The notes: generated by a model from the letters alone, not told the origin. 64,000 nt of DNA from Clostridiales bacterium (GCA_019423685.1 JAHZAY010000001.1:186001-250000), one strand, 5' to 3'; counted from the first letter of the stretch, positions 8,374 through 20,273 are shown. A program made the numbers and translations.

Positions 8374-11300
8374 CTACGCCTTCATCCCGAGCCGGCTTTC
8401 CAGCTGGGTGACATCCAGCTCCAACAGGCGGGAGACGCCCTTTTCCTGCATGGTGACCCCGTACAGGATGTCTGCCTCCTCCATGGTGCCGCGGCGATGG
8501 GTGATGGCGATAAACTGTGTCTTATCCGAAAAGGTCTTTAAGTAATGCGCATAGCGGCTGACATTGACCTCATCCAGCGCAGCCTCGATCTCGTCGAGGA
8601 TGCAGAAGGGCGAGGGCTTGACCTTCAGAATTGCAAAATAGATGGCGATCGCCACAAAAGCCTTCTCTCCTCCCGAAAGCGCCGAGAGGTTTTTGATGAT
8701 CTTTCCGGGCGGCTGCACCTGTATGTCGATGCCCGACTCGAGGATATTTTCCGGGTCGGTCAGCAGCAGCTGCGCCTTGCCGCCCATAAACAGCTCGGTG
8801 AAGATCTGCTGGAAATTTTGGTTGATCTTTTCAAAGCTTTCCGAAAAGAGCTGGCGCATCTGGGCGGTAAGTTCCCGGATCATGCCCAGCAATTCGGTGC
8901 GGGAGCGCTCCACGTCGTCCGACTGTTCCTTTAAAAAGGTGTACCGCTGAGAGACTTCCCTGTACTCCTCGATGGCCGAGACGTTGACCGATCCGAGTGC
9001 GCGGATCTTGCTGCGCAGGTCGGAAAGTTTTGCCTGGGCGCGCGGCTCATCGGTGATTTCGACGGCGAGCTTTGCCGCGTCGCTTCGGGTCATGTTGTAC
9101 TCGTCCCACAGCCGCGCTACCAGCTTGTCGTACTCGGTTTGCAGGTTGACCTTGCGCTCCTCAGCGCGCGAAAGTTGAGCGGCTGCGCGCTCGCGGCGGG
9201 CAATCTGCTCCTTTTCCTGTGCGCGCATCTGGGTGAGCTGCTGCTCGGCTGTATTGCGGGTCTGGATGGCCGCATGAATCTTTTGCTCCTGCTCCTGAAT
9301 CCCGCAGGCCAGCTCCTGCTGATGGGCCTTTAGCTGTTCGATCTTCTTTTCCAGCTGCCGGCCGGTATTTTGCAGGGCGTTGACCTTGTCGACCAGCGCC
9401 TGCACCTGGCCGTCCTGCTGGCGGATCATGCCGTCCAGCTGGTCCTGGGTGCTGGTGAGCGACTCGATATCCTTTTGCAGGCCAAGAATCTCAAAGCGGG
9501 TGGCGTTGTGCTGTTCGGCCAGTGCCACCTTTGCCTGCTCTAGGCGCTCCTGACTTTGTTTTTGTTCCTCCAGCTGCTGCTTGAGCTGTTCGAGCTCCCC
9601 ATTCACCTGTTCGATCAAAGCGTCGGCATCCGAATTGCTCGACCGCAGCTGTTCTAGCTTTTGCTTGACCTGCTCGTACTCGCGGTCCATCTCTTCCCGG
9701 GCCTTTTGGGCCTCATCGACGCTCAGCTGGATGCGCTTGCGCTCGGCGGTGTAGGTGATCTTGTCCTCCTGGCAGGTCTTCATCTGCGCCTGCACCTGCG
9801 TCAGCTGGGCTTGCAGCTGGGCAGCCGCCTGCTGCACCTTTTCCAGTTGAGGCCGGTTAGCCTCCATCTGCGCTTGCAGCTGCTGAATCTGCTGCCCCAG
9901 AGTGCGGATTTCCTCCCGCCGGGAAAGCAGGCCGGTCGTCTTGGAGGCCGAACCGCCGGTCAGCGAACCGCCCGCATTGACCAGCTGCCCATCCAATGTC
10001 ACGATGCGGAATTTATAATGAAAGTGTTTTGCAATCTCCACTGCCGCGTCGATATCCCGCGCGACAGCAATCCTGCCCAGCAGGTTTGCGACGATGTTGC
10101 GGTACTGCGGCTGGCAGCGCACCAGTTCATCGGCTCGGGCAACAAATCCATCCAGCTTTTCGATACCGTTTGCCTGCAATGTCTGGGGCTGGATGACATC
10201 CATCGGCAAAAAGGTGGCGCGGCCCGCCTTTGCATATTTGAGGTGGTGGATCGCATTTTTTGCCGCTTCCTCATCCTCGGTGACGATGTGCTGCATCGCG
10301 CCCCCAAGCGCCGTCTCCACGGCGACTGCGTGGGCCGGAGACACCGAGATCAGCTGGGACACCGTCCCCACGATGCCCTTGAGTCTCCCCTGACGGCTCA
10401 CCGACAGCACGCTCTTGACGCTGTTGTAATAGCCGTCCATGCTCTTTTCCATCTCGCTGAGGATGCGGGCCTTGTGCTCCAGCTGGTCGGACTGACTTTT
10501 AAGCTGCTGACTCTGCTCTTCGAGTGCCTGCTTTTGTTTTTGCTGGCGCTGCAGCTTGAGCTGATAGCCGGCGGCGGCGTTTTGAAGTTCCTCCTGGCGG
10601 ATCTCGATGGTCATCAGCAGCTGCTGGCACTCGGCCAATTCCTTTTGCAGCGCCTGCAGGCCGCCGTCCCGCTCGGACTGAAAGGTTTCGATCGTCTGCA
10701 TCCGGTGGGTTGCCTCTTCGAGCAGCGCTGCCGAAGAGACGCGGTTGAGTTTTTGCCGGGTGATGTCCTGTTCATAGGCGGAGCGCTTGCCCTTGAGTTG
10801 GGCGATGCTGGTATTGAGGCCGGCAAGCTCCTGCTCGATGGCGGCGATCTCCTGCTTTGCCTGTTCCTCATCCTGCTCAGCCTTCTTAAGCGCCTCGCGC
10901 TTATCCGACAGCTCCTGCTCAATCTCTTTGCGGCGCCCCTTAAAGTCGTCCTTATGCTCGGTATAGGAGAGGATCTGCGCATGGGTTTCCTCCATGGCGC
11001 TTGTATTGTGTTGCAGGTCGTTGTGCGCCACGGCGATCTGTGCGTCGCAGGAGGACTGCTCGCTCTGCATGCGGGTCTGCTCCTGCTGGCAGCGGTCGAT
11101 CTGAACCGCAAGCTCCTGCACCTGTGCATAGCCGTCCTGGATGCGCAGCTGCTGCTCCTGCAGCACCGCCTCGATGTCGGTGCAGTTGTTCTTGGCCAAC
11201 AGATATTCGCTTTCCTGCTTTTGCAGCTGTTCATTCGACTGCTCCATCGCGTGGGTCCAAAGCGAGATTTCCAGCGTCTTTTTTTCCTTGGACAATTCCA

Positions 11301-11946
11301 AAAACTGTCCGGCCTTTTGGGACTGCTCGCGCAGCGGCGCAAGTCTGCCCTCCAGCTCGCTCATAATGTCCTTTAAGCGCAGCAGGTTTTCGTATGCGCT
11401 CTCCAGTTTCTTCTCGGCCTCTGCCCTGCGGTAGCGGTACTTGCTGATGCCGGCGGCCTCCTCAAAGATTTCCCGGCGCTGGCTGGGCTTGGAGGAGACG
11501 ATCTCCTCGATTCTGCCCTGTCCGATGATCGAATAGCCGTCGCGACCGAGTCCGGTATCCATCAAAAGCTCGGTGATGTCCTTTAAGCGGACGGCGGTTT
11601 TGTTGATGCGGTATTCGCTTTCGCCCGAGCGGTAGAGCCTGCGGGTGATGGTGACATCGTCCGCATCCACCGCCAGCTGCCGGTCGGAGTTGTCGATGGT
11701 CAGCGAGACGCTGGCAAAGCCGGTCGGTTTGCGGTTATTGGTGCCGAGGAAGATGACGTCCTCCATCTTTTCGCCGCGCAGGTTGCGGGTGGACTGCTCG
11801 CCCAAAACCCAGCGCACCGCGTCGGAGATGTTGCTCTTGCCGCTGCCGTTTGGCCCCACCACTGCGGTGAGTCCGTGGCCAAAAACGAGTTCTGTCTTAT
11901 CGGGAAAGGACTTAAAGCCCTGTATCTGTAACGATTTTAACTGCAA
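8374..11946 (-). CDS. smc: Chromosome segregation ATPase SMC
   Basis: 1190 residues, full length. Walker A GPNGSGKS (31-38) and the LGEQS stretch are at the N terminus; a coiled coil leads to the hinge (about 510-660, with SLTGGSASK after it); a second coiled coil returns to the signature LSALSGGEKAF and Walker B FCILDEIEAALD. SMC with ScpAB compacts and separates replicated chromosomes. The start is TTG, with AAGGA 7 bases upstream; no better start exists nearby. Next to rnc and ftsY as in Bacillus, except that the Elp3-like gene lies between rnc and smc. Confidence 0.97.
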   Translation of the reverse strand: MQLKSLQIQGFKSFPDKTELVFGHGLTAVVGPNGSGKSNISDAVRWVLGEQSTRNLRGEKMEDVIFLGTNNRKPTGFASVSLTIDNSDRQLAVDADDVTITRRLYRSGESEYRINKTAVRLKDITELLMDTGLGRDGYSIIGQGRIEEIVSSKPSQRREIFEEAAGISKYRYRRAEAEKKLESAYENLLRLKDIMSELEGRLAPLREQSQKAGQFLELSKEKKTLEISLWTHAMEQSNEQLQKQESEYLLAKNNCTDIEAVLQEQQLRIQDGYAQVQELAVQIDRCQQEQTRMQSEQSSCDAQIAVAHNDLQHNTSAMEETHAQILSYTEHKDDFKGRRKEIEQELSDKREALKKAEQDEEQAKQEIAAIEQELAGLNTSIAQLKGKRSAYEQDITRQKLNRVSSAALLEEATHRMQTIETFQSERDGGLQALQKELAECQQLLMTIEIRQEELQNAAAGYQLKLQRQQKQKQALEEQSQQLKSQSDQLEHKARILSEMEKSMDGYYNSVKSVLSVSRQGRLKGIVGTVSQLISVSPAHAVAVETALGGAMQHIVTEDEEAAKNAIHHLKYAKAGRATFLPMDVIQPQTLQANGIEKLDGFVARADELVRCQPQYRNIVANLLGRIAVARDIDAAVEIAKHFHYKFRIVTLDGQLVNAGGSLTGGSASKTTGLLSRREEIRTLGQQIQQLQAQMEANRPQLEKVQQAAAQLQAQLTQVQAQMKTCQEDKITYTAERKRIQLSVDEAQKAREEMDREYEQVKQKLEQLRSSNSDADALIEQVNGELEQLKQQLEEQKQSQERLEQAKVALAEQHNATRFEILGLQKDIESLTSTQDQLDGMIRQQDGQVQALVDKVNALQNTGRQLEKKIEQLKAHQQELACGIQEQEQKIHAAIQTRNTAEQQLTQMRAQEKEQIARRERAAAQLSRAEERKVNLQTEYDKLVARLWDEYNMTRSDAAKLAVEITDEPRAQAKLSDLRSKIRALGSVNVSAIEEYREVSQRYTFLKEQSDDVERSRTELLGMIRELTAQMRQLFSESFEKINQNFQQIFTELFMGGKAQLLLTDPENILESGIDIQVQPPGKIIKNLSALSGGEKAFVAIAIYFAILKVKPSPFCILDEIEAALDEVNVSRYAHYLKTFSDKTQFIAITHRRGTMEEADILYGVTMQEKGVSRLLELDVTQLESRLGMKA

Positions 11947-12006
11947 GGTTGCGTCCTTCCTCCTCTCTGGAATATAAAAAATCGATCTTTCCCAATGGTT
12001 TTATGC

Positions 12007-13047
12007 CTATTTATCAGGTAGTGCAGGCAAGCTATCTACTGTGCGCGACGGGGCCGCCTGCACCAAAACGGAAAGCGGCTGTATCGTGGGGCTGGTGCGG
12101 ATTTTGACCGGATTGCGCAAGGCCAGCTGCTGCAGATTGCAGCGGTGCTGGCCCGCCATCTTGGAGACAGCGTTGGGAGAAACCCACAGCCACAGCGGCG
12201 TCCCCTGTGGAAACTGCGCTGCCTGGCGCCGAGCTTCCTCCAGATACAGCCTGCCCTCACACAGCTCCCGAAAGGCCGGGTGATAGGGCCCCGCTACATA
12301 GTCGCGCTGCAAGGACTCCTGCGCGTGCAACCCCAACCGGATGACCCGGATGCCCCGCTCGTTAAAGAAGGCAAGCAGGCCGCTGCACTCCTGCACCGCC
12401 TGCTCCAAGCTCATCGGATGGTAGCGGCCAACCGCATACAGGTCGGCAAGCTCGGTGCCCCGGATGGTGATGGTGGGATAGATGCGCACCGTCTGGGGAG
12501 ACAGCGCTGCAATCTCCCTTGCGGTGTTCCAGTCGTCCTCAATTGTGCTCTCATAAAGGCCGGTCATCATCTGCAAACCCAATGCAAAGCCTGCCTGCCG
12601 GATCAGCCGCGCAGCCTGCCGCACATCTTCGGCGGTGTGGCCGCGTCCGTTTGCTTGCAGCACCCGGTCGCTCATGCTCTGCACACCCAGCTCGATGGCG
12701 CTGACCCCGTAGCTTTGCAGCAGCTTTAAGATGGGCGGATCGATGGCGTCCGGGCGGGTAGACAGGCGAATCCCGGCAAAGCCTTCCGGGCCGATATACG
12801 GCTTTGCTGCCTGAAGCAGCGAGACCATATAGTCCCGATCGATGGCGGTGAAGCTGCCGCCAAAAAAGGCAAGCTCGGTCTGTGCAAGTTTTCCCGCCCG
12901 CAAAGAAAGCGCCTGCTGACAGGTCTGCTGCACCTGCTGGGGAGTGGGCGCTGTCTGTTGGCCACAGATGCTGCGCTGGTTGCAGAAGCTGCACTGGTGC
13001 GGACAGCCGATGTGTGGGACAAAGACAGAGATGTTGGCGTGTCCCAT
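12007..13047 (-). CDS. Elp3-like radical SAM protein
   Basis: A 346-residue radical SAM enzyme. The cluster motif CPHQCSFC (CxxxCxxC, residues about 15-22) opens the protein, followed by FGGSFTAID and AIELGVQSMSDRVLQ, typical of the Elp3/MiaB side of the superfamily. It lacks the acetyltransferase domain of true Elp3, so it is not a full Elp3; a tRNA-modifying role is only inference. Its ATG overlaps the rnc stop codon (TAATG), showing coupling. A gene of this type between rnc and smc is seen in many Clostridia, but its substrate is unknown to me. Confidence 0.83.
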   Translation of the reverse strand: MGHANISVFVPHIGCPHQCSFCNQRSICGQQTAPTPQQVQQTCQQALSLRAGKLAQTELAFFGGSFTAIDRDYMVSLLQAAKPYIGPEGFAGIRLSTRPDAIDPPILKLLQSYGVSAIELGVQSMSDRVLQANGRGHTAEDVRQAARLIRQAGFALGLQMMTGLYESTIEDDWNTAREIAALSPQTVRIYPTITIRGTELADLYAVGRYHPMSLEQAVQECSGLLAFFNERGIRVIRLGLHAQESLQRDYVAGPYHPAFRELCEGRLYLEEARRQAAQFPQGTPLWLWVSPNAVSKMAGQHRCNLQQLALRNPVKIRTSPTIQPLSVLVQAAPSRTVDSLPALPDK

Positions 13048-13727
13048 TACTTGCCCATCAGCTCGAGCGCCTCTTTTGCAGCCATCTGCTCGGCGTTCTT
13101 CTTGCTTCTTCCCTCGCCCTTGCCGATGACGTTGGAGTTGAGCATAACGTCCACCACAAAGCGCTTGTCGTGGTCGGGTCCGCGCTCCTCCACCAGTTTA
13201 TAGACAAGTTTTTCCTCCGGATTTTGCTGGATGATCTCCTGCAAAATGGTCTTGTAATCCTTAAAGGAGAGGCTGTCCTCATGCTCGAGCATCTCGGTGA
13301 CAAAGGGCAGCACGAATTTGCGCGCGCTCTCGATGCCGCTGTCCAGATAGATGGCAGCGATCAGCGCCTCAAAGGCGTCGGCGATGATCGAAGGGCGGGT
13401 CCGGCCGCCGGTCATCTCCTCGCCGTGGCCCAGCCGCAGGTACTGTCCCAGGCCGATCTTGTTTGCCATGACGTCCAACGATCTTTCACAGACGATGGCT
13501 GCGCGCAGCTTGGTCAGTTCCCCTTCCGGTACGGTGTAGTTGTTGAACAGGTAGTCCGAGACGATGATCGAGAGGACCGCATCGCCCAAAAATTCCTGCC
13601 GCTCGTTGTATTTGACCTGATGTTTGACCTCGTTTGCGTAGGAGGAGTGGGTCAAGGCAACCTCCAGGAAGGCCGTATTGTGAAATTGATAGTGGATGGT
13701 CTGCTGCAGCTGCTGGATGGATTTCAT
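13047..13727 (-). CDS. rnc: Ribonuclease III
   Basis: 226 residues, standard length. The catalytic domain carries the signature ERQEFLGDAVL with E45 and D49, and the second acidic pair D117 and E120 in DAFEALIAAIYLDSG; a double-stranded RNA-binding domain fills about residues 155-226. RNase III cuts double-stranded RNA in rRNA precursors and in some mRNAs. The 211-base leader region between plsX and rnc holds hairpins that could be substrates, and acpP, often found here, is missing. Confidence 0.96.
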   Translation of the reverse strand: MKSIQQLQQTIHYQFHNTAFLEVALTHSSYANEVKHQVKYNERQEFLGDAVLSIIVSDYLFNNYTVPEGELTKLRAAIVCERSLDVMANKIGLGQYLRLGHGEEMTGGRTRPSIIADAFEALIAAIYLDSGIESARKFVLPFVTEMLEHEDSLSFKDYKTILQEIIQQNPEEKLVYKLVEERGPDHDKRFVVDVMLNSNVIGKGEGRSKKNAEQMAAKEALELMGK

Positions 13728-13938
13728 TCTTTTTTCCCTTTTCCTTTCTGTTTTTCTCTGGTCTTAAACCGACCGACAAACAAATCCGGCTTTTTTTGCC
13801 GCGGGCATATCTCAAAAATCTCCGCAAATGCTTGCGGTTATTTTTCAAAAACGCCCATTTGCCTTGGAAACGCCACAAGGGGGTTTGGTGTTTCCGGCTT
13901 TTTGCCGGGCCAAATCCCCCTGAAGGTTTCCGTCTATG
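13728..13938 (-). other. Structured plsX-rnc intergenic region
   Basis: No gene is visible. Three inverted repeats stand out: a long imperfect hairpin at 13879-13920 (outer arms GGGGGTTTGG/CCAAATCCCCC, inner CCGGC/GCCGG at 13894-13908); a perfect 6-bp stem CCGCAA/TTGCGG at 13822-13837, followed on the minus strand by AGATTTTTG, which may be a weak terminator of plsX; and a CCGGC/GCCG hairpin with a T loop near 13786. The first lies just after plsX, upstream of rnc. Confidence 0.5.
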
Positions 13939-14964
13939 TCAGTGTTGGGCCTCTTCCATCTCCTTGGCCTGCTCCTTTAGCGAAGCGAGGTTGTCGGCGA
14001 TGGCCTCGATGATGCCCTGGTCGATGCAGTCTCTTGCCTGGCGGATGGCATTCTTGATCGCCCGCGCATCCGAGTTGCCGTGCGCCTTGATGACCATCTT
14101 GGAGATGCCCAACAGCGGCGCGCCGCCATAGGCGCTGGCATCCAACTTGGATTTAAACTCCTGCACGCCGTCCTTGAGCAGCAGTGCGGCAATTTTCGTC
14201 TTGGTGGAGCGCAGCATCATATCTTTGAGCGCGTGGGAGAAGAACTTGGCCATGCCCTCGATGAGCTTGAGCACCACATTTCCGGTGAAACCATCGCAGA
14301 CTGCGACGTCGCACTCTCCCAGAGGAAGTCCGCGCGCCTCGATATTGCCCACAAAGTTGACCGGCGCATGCTTTAACTTTTGATAGGTCTCGCGGTGAAC
14401 CTCCAGGCCCTTGCGCTCCTCGGTGCCGATGTTGATGAGTCCCACACGCGGAGAGGCCATACCCATAATCTTCTGCATATACACGCTGCCCATCAGTCCG
14501 AACTGCAACAGCATATCGCTGCTGCACTCGGCATTTGCGCCCGAGTCGATGAGCATGAAGCAGCCCTTTTCACTGGGGATGATGGTGGGGATGGCGGTGC
14601 GGCGCACGCCCTTGAGGCGCTTGACAATCAGCGAGGCGCCGACTACCAGTGCGCCGGTGCTGCCCGCCGAGACAAAGGCATCTCCCTTGCCGTCCTTGAG
14701 CGCCTGCATGCCGACGGCCATCGAGCTGCCCGCATACTCCTTGAGCAGGGTGGTGGGGTCCGCCTCCACCGGGATCATCCCCTGCGCGTCCAAAATCTCG
14801 ATGCCGGAAAGCGACAGGCTGTGCTCTGCGGCACACTGCTCGATCTTATCCCGCTGGCCCACCAGCAGGATCTCCACCCCATATTCCTGATGGGCCTGCA
14901 GCGAGCCTTCGATCATCGCCAGCGGCGCATTATCTCCGCCAAAGGCGTCTACTATGATTTTCAT
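13939..14964 (-). CDS. plsX: Phosphate acyltransferase PlsX
   Basis: 341 residues beginning MKIIVDAFGGDNAP, the PlsX hallmark. PlsX converts acyl-ACP plus phosphate to acyl-phosphate for phospholipid synthesis and acts peripherally at the membrane. Other family blocks are SAGSTGALVVGA, LIDSGANAEC and CDGFTGNVVLKLIEG. The frame is open far upstream, but the ATG at 14964 with AGAGGGG 8 bases before it is the proper start. It follows trmFO by 28 bases. Confidence 0.96.
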   Translation of the reverse strand: MKIIVDAFGGDNAPLAMIEGSLQAHQEYGVEILLVGQRDKIEQCAAEHSLSLSGIEILDAQGMIPVEADPTTLLKEYAGSSMAVGMQALKDGKGDAFVSAGSTGALVVGASLIVKRLKGVRRTAIPTIIPSEKGCFMLIDSGANAECSSDMLLQFGLMGSVYMQKIMGMASPRVGLINIGTEERKGLEVHRETYQKLKHAPVNFVGNIEARGLPLGECDVAVCDGFTGNVVLKLIEGMAKFFSHALKDMMLRSTKTKIAALLLKDGVQEFKSKLDASAYGGAPLLGISKMVIKAHGNSDARAIKNAIRQARDCIDQGIIEAIADNLASLKEQAKEMEEAQH

Positions 14965-14992
14965 CGTCAAATCCCCTCTCTGTCCACGCACA

Positions 14993-16330
14993 CTAGCTGT
15001 GCGAATCGATTGTTTGCAGGTATGCCCGCAGGGAATCCAGTCCCCGCTGGGCGATCTTTTCATAGCGCACCGTCTTGTCCCGAACCCGCTCAGGCCACGG
15101 CGGCAGAATTCCCATATTGGCGCCCATCGGCTGAAAATCGGTGACGCTCTCGTCGCTGATATAGCGGCTGAGTGCCCCGAGCATGCAGTCGGCCGGCAGC
15201 AGCAGCGGCGCTTTGCCGGCAAGGGCGCGGGCCATATTCTTGCCCGCCAGGATGCCCGACGCTGCCGACTCGACATATCCCTCCACGCCGGTCATCTGTC
15301 CGGCAAAATAGATGTCGGGGTTTTTGCGCAGGCAAAAGCTCGAAGTCAGCAGCTTTGGCGAATTGAGGAAGGTGTTGCGGTGCATCACACCGTAGCGCAC
15401 AAACTCGGCGTGTTCGAGTCCCGGAATCAGCGAGAACACCCGCTTTTGTTCGGGGAACTTGAGGTTTGTCTGAAAGCCGACCAGATTGTACATCGTCCCC
15501 TCGCGGTTTTCGCTGCGCAGCTGCACCACCGCCCACGGGCGATGGCCGGTGCGCGGGTCGGTCAATCCCACCGGCTTGAGCGGGCCATAGCGCAGCGTAT
15601 CGGCTCCGCGCTTTGCCATCACCTCGACCGGCATGCAGCCCTCATACACCTGAAAGTCCTGCTTTTCAAACTCGTGCAGCTGCACCGCCTGCGCATTGAC
15701 AAGCTCCTGATAAAACCGCTCGTACTGCTCCTTATCCATCGGGCAGTTGATGTAGTCGGCCTCTCCGCGGCCATAGCGGGCAGCGAAAAAGACCTTTTGC
15801 TGATCCAGCGAATCGAAGGTGACGATCGGTGCGGCCGCATCGAAGAAGGAAAGGTACTGTGCGCCGCAAAGCTGCTGGATGCTCTGTGCAAGGTGGCTTT
15901 CGGTCAGCGGGCCGGAAGCGATGATGGTTTTCCCCTGTGGGATCTGGTCCACCCGCTGATGCAAAACGGTGATGAACGGGTGGGAGAGGATCTTCTGGGT
16001 AATATAATCGGAAAAGCGCTCGCGGTCAACTGCCAGCGCGCCGCCGGCAGAGACACAGGTCTGTGCCGCCGCCTCCATGGTCAGCGAACCGAGGATGCGC
16101 ATCTCTTCTTTTAACATGCCGGCTGCCGAGCCGATGCGGGCCGCCTTGAGGGAATTCGAGCAGATCAGCTCGGCAAATCCCTGATAGTGGTGGGCCGGGG
16201 TGTACTGTTTGGGCTTCATCTCGTACAGGGTGACCGGCACGCCGGCATTTGCCAGCGTCCATGCCGCCTCGCACCCGGCCAGTCCCGCGCCGATCACCTG
16301 AACCGGCTGCATTGTTTGTGTCATCGTCAA
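14993..16330 (-). CDS. trmFO: Folate-dependent tRNA (uracil-5-)-methyltransferase TrmFO
   Basis: 445 residues with an N-terminal FAD Rossmann motif (GAGLAGCEAA) and the family blocks AELICSNSLKA, ASGPLTESHLA and FAGQMTGVEGYVESAASG. TrmFO makes ribothymidine at position 54 of tRNA using methylene-tetrahydrofolate and FADH2. The likely start is TTG at 16330, 9 bases after GGAG; an in-frame ATG follows two codons later. The ribosome binding site overlaps the end of topA, only 6 bases away. The topA-trmFO pairing is conserved in Firmicutes. Confidence 0.95.
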   Translation of the reverse strand: MTMTQTMQPVQVIGAGLAGCEAAWTLANAGVPVTLYEMKPKQYTPAHHYQGFAELICSNSLKAARIGSAAGMLKEEMRILGSLTMEAAAQTCVSAGGALAVDRERFSDYITQKILSHPFITVLHQRVDQIPQGKTIIASGPLTESHLAQSIQQLCGAQYLSFFDAAAPIVTFDSLDQQKVFFAARYGRGEADYINCPMDKEQYERFYQELVNAQAVQLHEFEKQDFQVYEGCMPVEVMAKRGADTLRYGPLKPVGLTDPRTGHRPWAVVQLRSENREGTMYNLVGFQTNLKFPEQKRVFSLIPGLEHAEFVRYGVMHRNTFLNSPKLLTSSFCLRKNPDIYFAGQMTGVEGYVESAASGILAGKNMARALAGKAPLLLPADCMLGALSRYISDESVTDFQPMGANMGILPPWPERVRDKTVRYEKIAQRGLDSLRAYLQTIDSHS

Positions 16331-16336
16331 CGGATT

Positions 16337-18604
<2,268 letters not shown>

Positions 18605-18637
18605 GGAAACCTCCAGTTCTCTTCCCTGTGTCATAAA

Positions 18638-18706
18638 CGGATGGGAAAGTCATCGTTTTTTTCCAAGTCTTGATCTATGCGATCGGATGAGAAAGTCATC
18701 GTTTTT
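18638..18706. repeat. 46-bp-period direct repeat at the dprA 3' end
   Basis: A 23-base unit (18638-18660 and 18684-18706, differing at one base) beginning CGGATG and ending in a T run. The second copy contains the dprA stop codon; the first lies in the dprA-topA gap. This looks like a small tandem duplication of the end of dprA. Confidence 0.8.
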
Positions 18707-20249
18707 CTCCCGTGCTGAACAGCATACCCGGATACATCCGCACCGGATCGGGAACTCCGATTTCAAACAGCAGGGCCGTGACCTCCGCCACACTCATCTG
18801 GCAGCGGCTTGCGATTTCGCTCAGACTCTGGGGCTTATCGCTGAGCACAGCGTAGACCTTCTGTTGCTGTTCATTTAAAAGAGGAGGCTGTATCTCTTTT
18901 GCCAACCCGTGTGTATCGCACTGCTGCGGTAGATGCTGGCTTGGCGCCTGCTTTTGGGGCTGTGCCGGTTGTTCCTCTTTTGCTTGTATTTTGAACGGGC
19001 CCTTCATCGAGGCCCCTTGTTCTCTTTTTAGTTCTTCCTTTTCTTTTCCCCTGGTATTCTGGTTAATTTCTTCCAGTATACGGGCTTTTTCCCGTTTCCA
19101 TTCTTCGCCCAAACCCGGAAGCTCGCGCGTAAAGTGCCGATTCTTCTGTACAGCCGCTCTCGCGTCGTGCAGATCCTGTCCGCTCTTTTTTGGGGGCTGG
19201 CTTGTACCGGATTTAGGCAAAACCGTTTTTTCTTCATCAAAATGTTGCGGGCCCGCATTTTTCTCCCAAACGGCAGGCCGTCGCTTTTGCAGGGGTTTGG
19301 GCTTTAAAAATCCCGCCGTATCCTGCGTTTGCAGCAGGACACTTGTCTGGATATGGTCTGCAAAGTGTGCAAAGTACGGATAAGCCACATCCAGTGCCGT
19401 GATGGCCGGAATGGCTCCATCGCGGATGAGGCTGAGTGTGCCGACAGCGTTGGGGTCATAGATATCCGACGGGACCGCAAAGACCTCCTTGCCCTGTTCG
19501 AGGGCATGATTTGCCGTGAGCAGTGCGCCGCTGCGCTGCGGGGCCTCCACCACCAGGACTCCCTGGCTCAAGCCTGCAAGCAGGCGGTTGCGCACCGAAA
19601 AGTAGCCGGAGCGCACCGTAGCAGACGGTTCCAGCTCGGTGAGCACCAATCCGCCCTCCTCGACAATCCTCTTGCGAAGGCCGGCATTTTTGCTGGGGTA
19701 GCTGACATTGAGCCCGGCAGCGAGGACCGCGATGGTCTTTTTCCCCGCGCGCAGGGCCCCATTGTGGGCACAGGAGTCGATGCCGACAGCCAAACCGCTG
19801 ACGATGATAAAGCCGGCACAGGCCAGGTCGAAGGACATATTTTCCGCCACCCTGGTCCCATATGCCGTAGCTGAGCGGGTGCCCACCACCGTCAGCACCG
19901 GCAGATTATGCAGCTTTCCGAGCAGGGAGGGATCTCCCTGCACATACAAAACCAGCGGAGGGTCTTGCAGCGCATAGAAGGAGCGCGGATAGTTGCGGCT
20001 CATCGGGGTGATGACGCTGTACCCTTTGCGCTCGCACTCCTCCCAAATGTTGCAGGCTGCGGTCAGCGTCCGCTTTTTAAGCGACCGACACAGGTCCGGT
20101 CGCAGCAGCTCGAGCTGCTGCAGGGCGGTGAGGTCCATCTGATACAGCTCCCGCGCATCCAGTCCCCGTTCCAGGACGGTGCGCGCGGCCATCGAGGCCA
20201 ATCCCAGGCCCTGACTCAACCAGATCCAATATACTGCATCGTTTCTCAC
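18696..20249 (-). CDS. dprA: DNA-processing protein DprA with long linker
   Basis: 517 residues against roughly 360 usual. A helical N-terminal region is followed by the DprA Rossmann domain (about 100-300) with VGTRSATAYG, SGLAVGIDSCAH, AAGLNVSYP and NRLLAGLSQGVLVVEA. DprA loads RecA on incoming single-stranded DNA in transformation. The C terminus is a winged-helix-like domain (about 455-517, LSEIASRCQMSVAEVTALL). Between them lies about 140 residues of charged, Q/K/E-rich, probably disordered sequence, which is the extra length. The start is GTG with GGGAGGA upstream. First gene of the long topA-trmFO-plsX run. Confidence 0.92.
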   Translation of the reverse strand: MRNDAVYWIWLSQGLGLASMAARTVLERGLDARELYQMDLTALQQLELLRPDLCRSLKKRTLTAACNIWEECERKGYSVITPMSRNYPRSFYALQDPPLVLYVQGDPSLLGKLHNLPVLTVVGTRSATAYGTRVAENMSFDLACAGFIIVSGLAVGIDSCAHNGALRAGKKTIAVLAAGLNVSYPSKNAGLRKRIVEEGGLVLTELEPSATVRSGYFSVRNRLLAGLSQGVLVVEAPQRSGALLTANHALEQGKEVFAVPSDIYDPNAVGTLSLIRDGAIPAITALDVAYPYFAHFADHIQTSVLLQTQDTAGFLKPKPLQKRRPAVWEKNAGPQHFDEEKTVLPKSGTSQPPKKSGQDLHDARAAVQKNRHFTRELPGLGEEWKREKARILEEINQNTRGKEKEELKREQGASMKGPFKIQAKEEQPAQPQKQAPSQHLPQQCDTHGLAKEIQPPLLNEQQQKVYAVLSDKPQSLSEIASRCQMSVAEVTALLFEIGVPDPVRMYPGMLFSTGEKR

Positions 20250-20273
20250 GCCGCCATCCTCCCTGTCTATCTT

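Noticed and set aside
9661..11376. 571-codon open frame opposite smc
   Set aside because: Leucine-rich shadow produced by the glutamine-rich coiled coil of SMC read backwards.
14965..15276. 104-codon N-terminal extension of plsX
   Set aside because: It overlaps the 3' end of trmFO in another frame; the normal PlsX start with a good ribosome binding site is at 14964.
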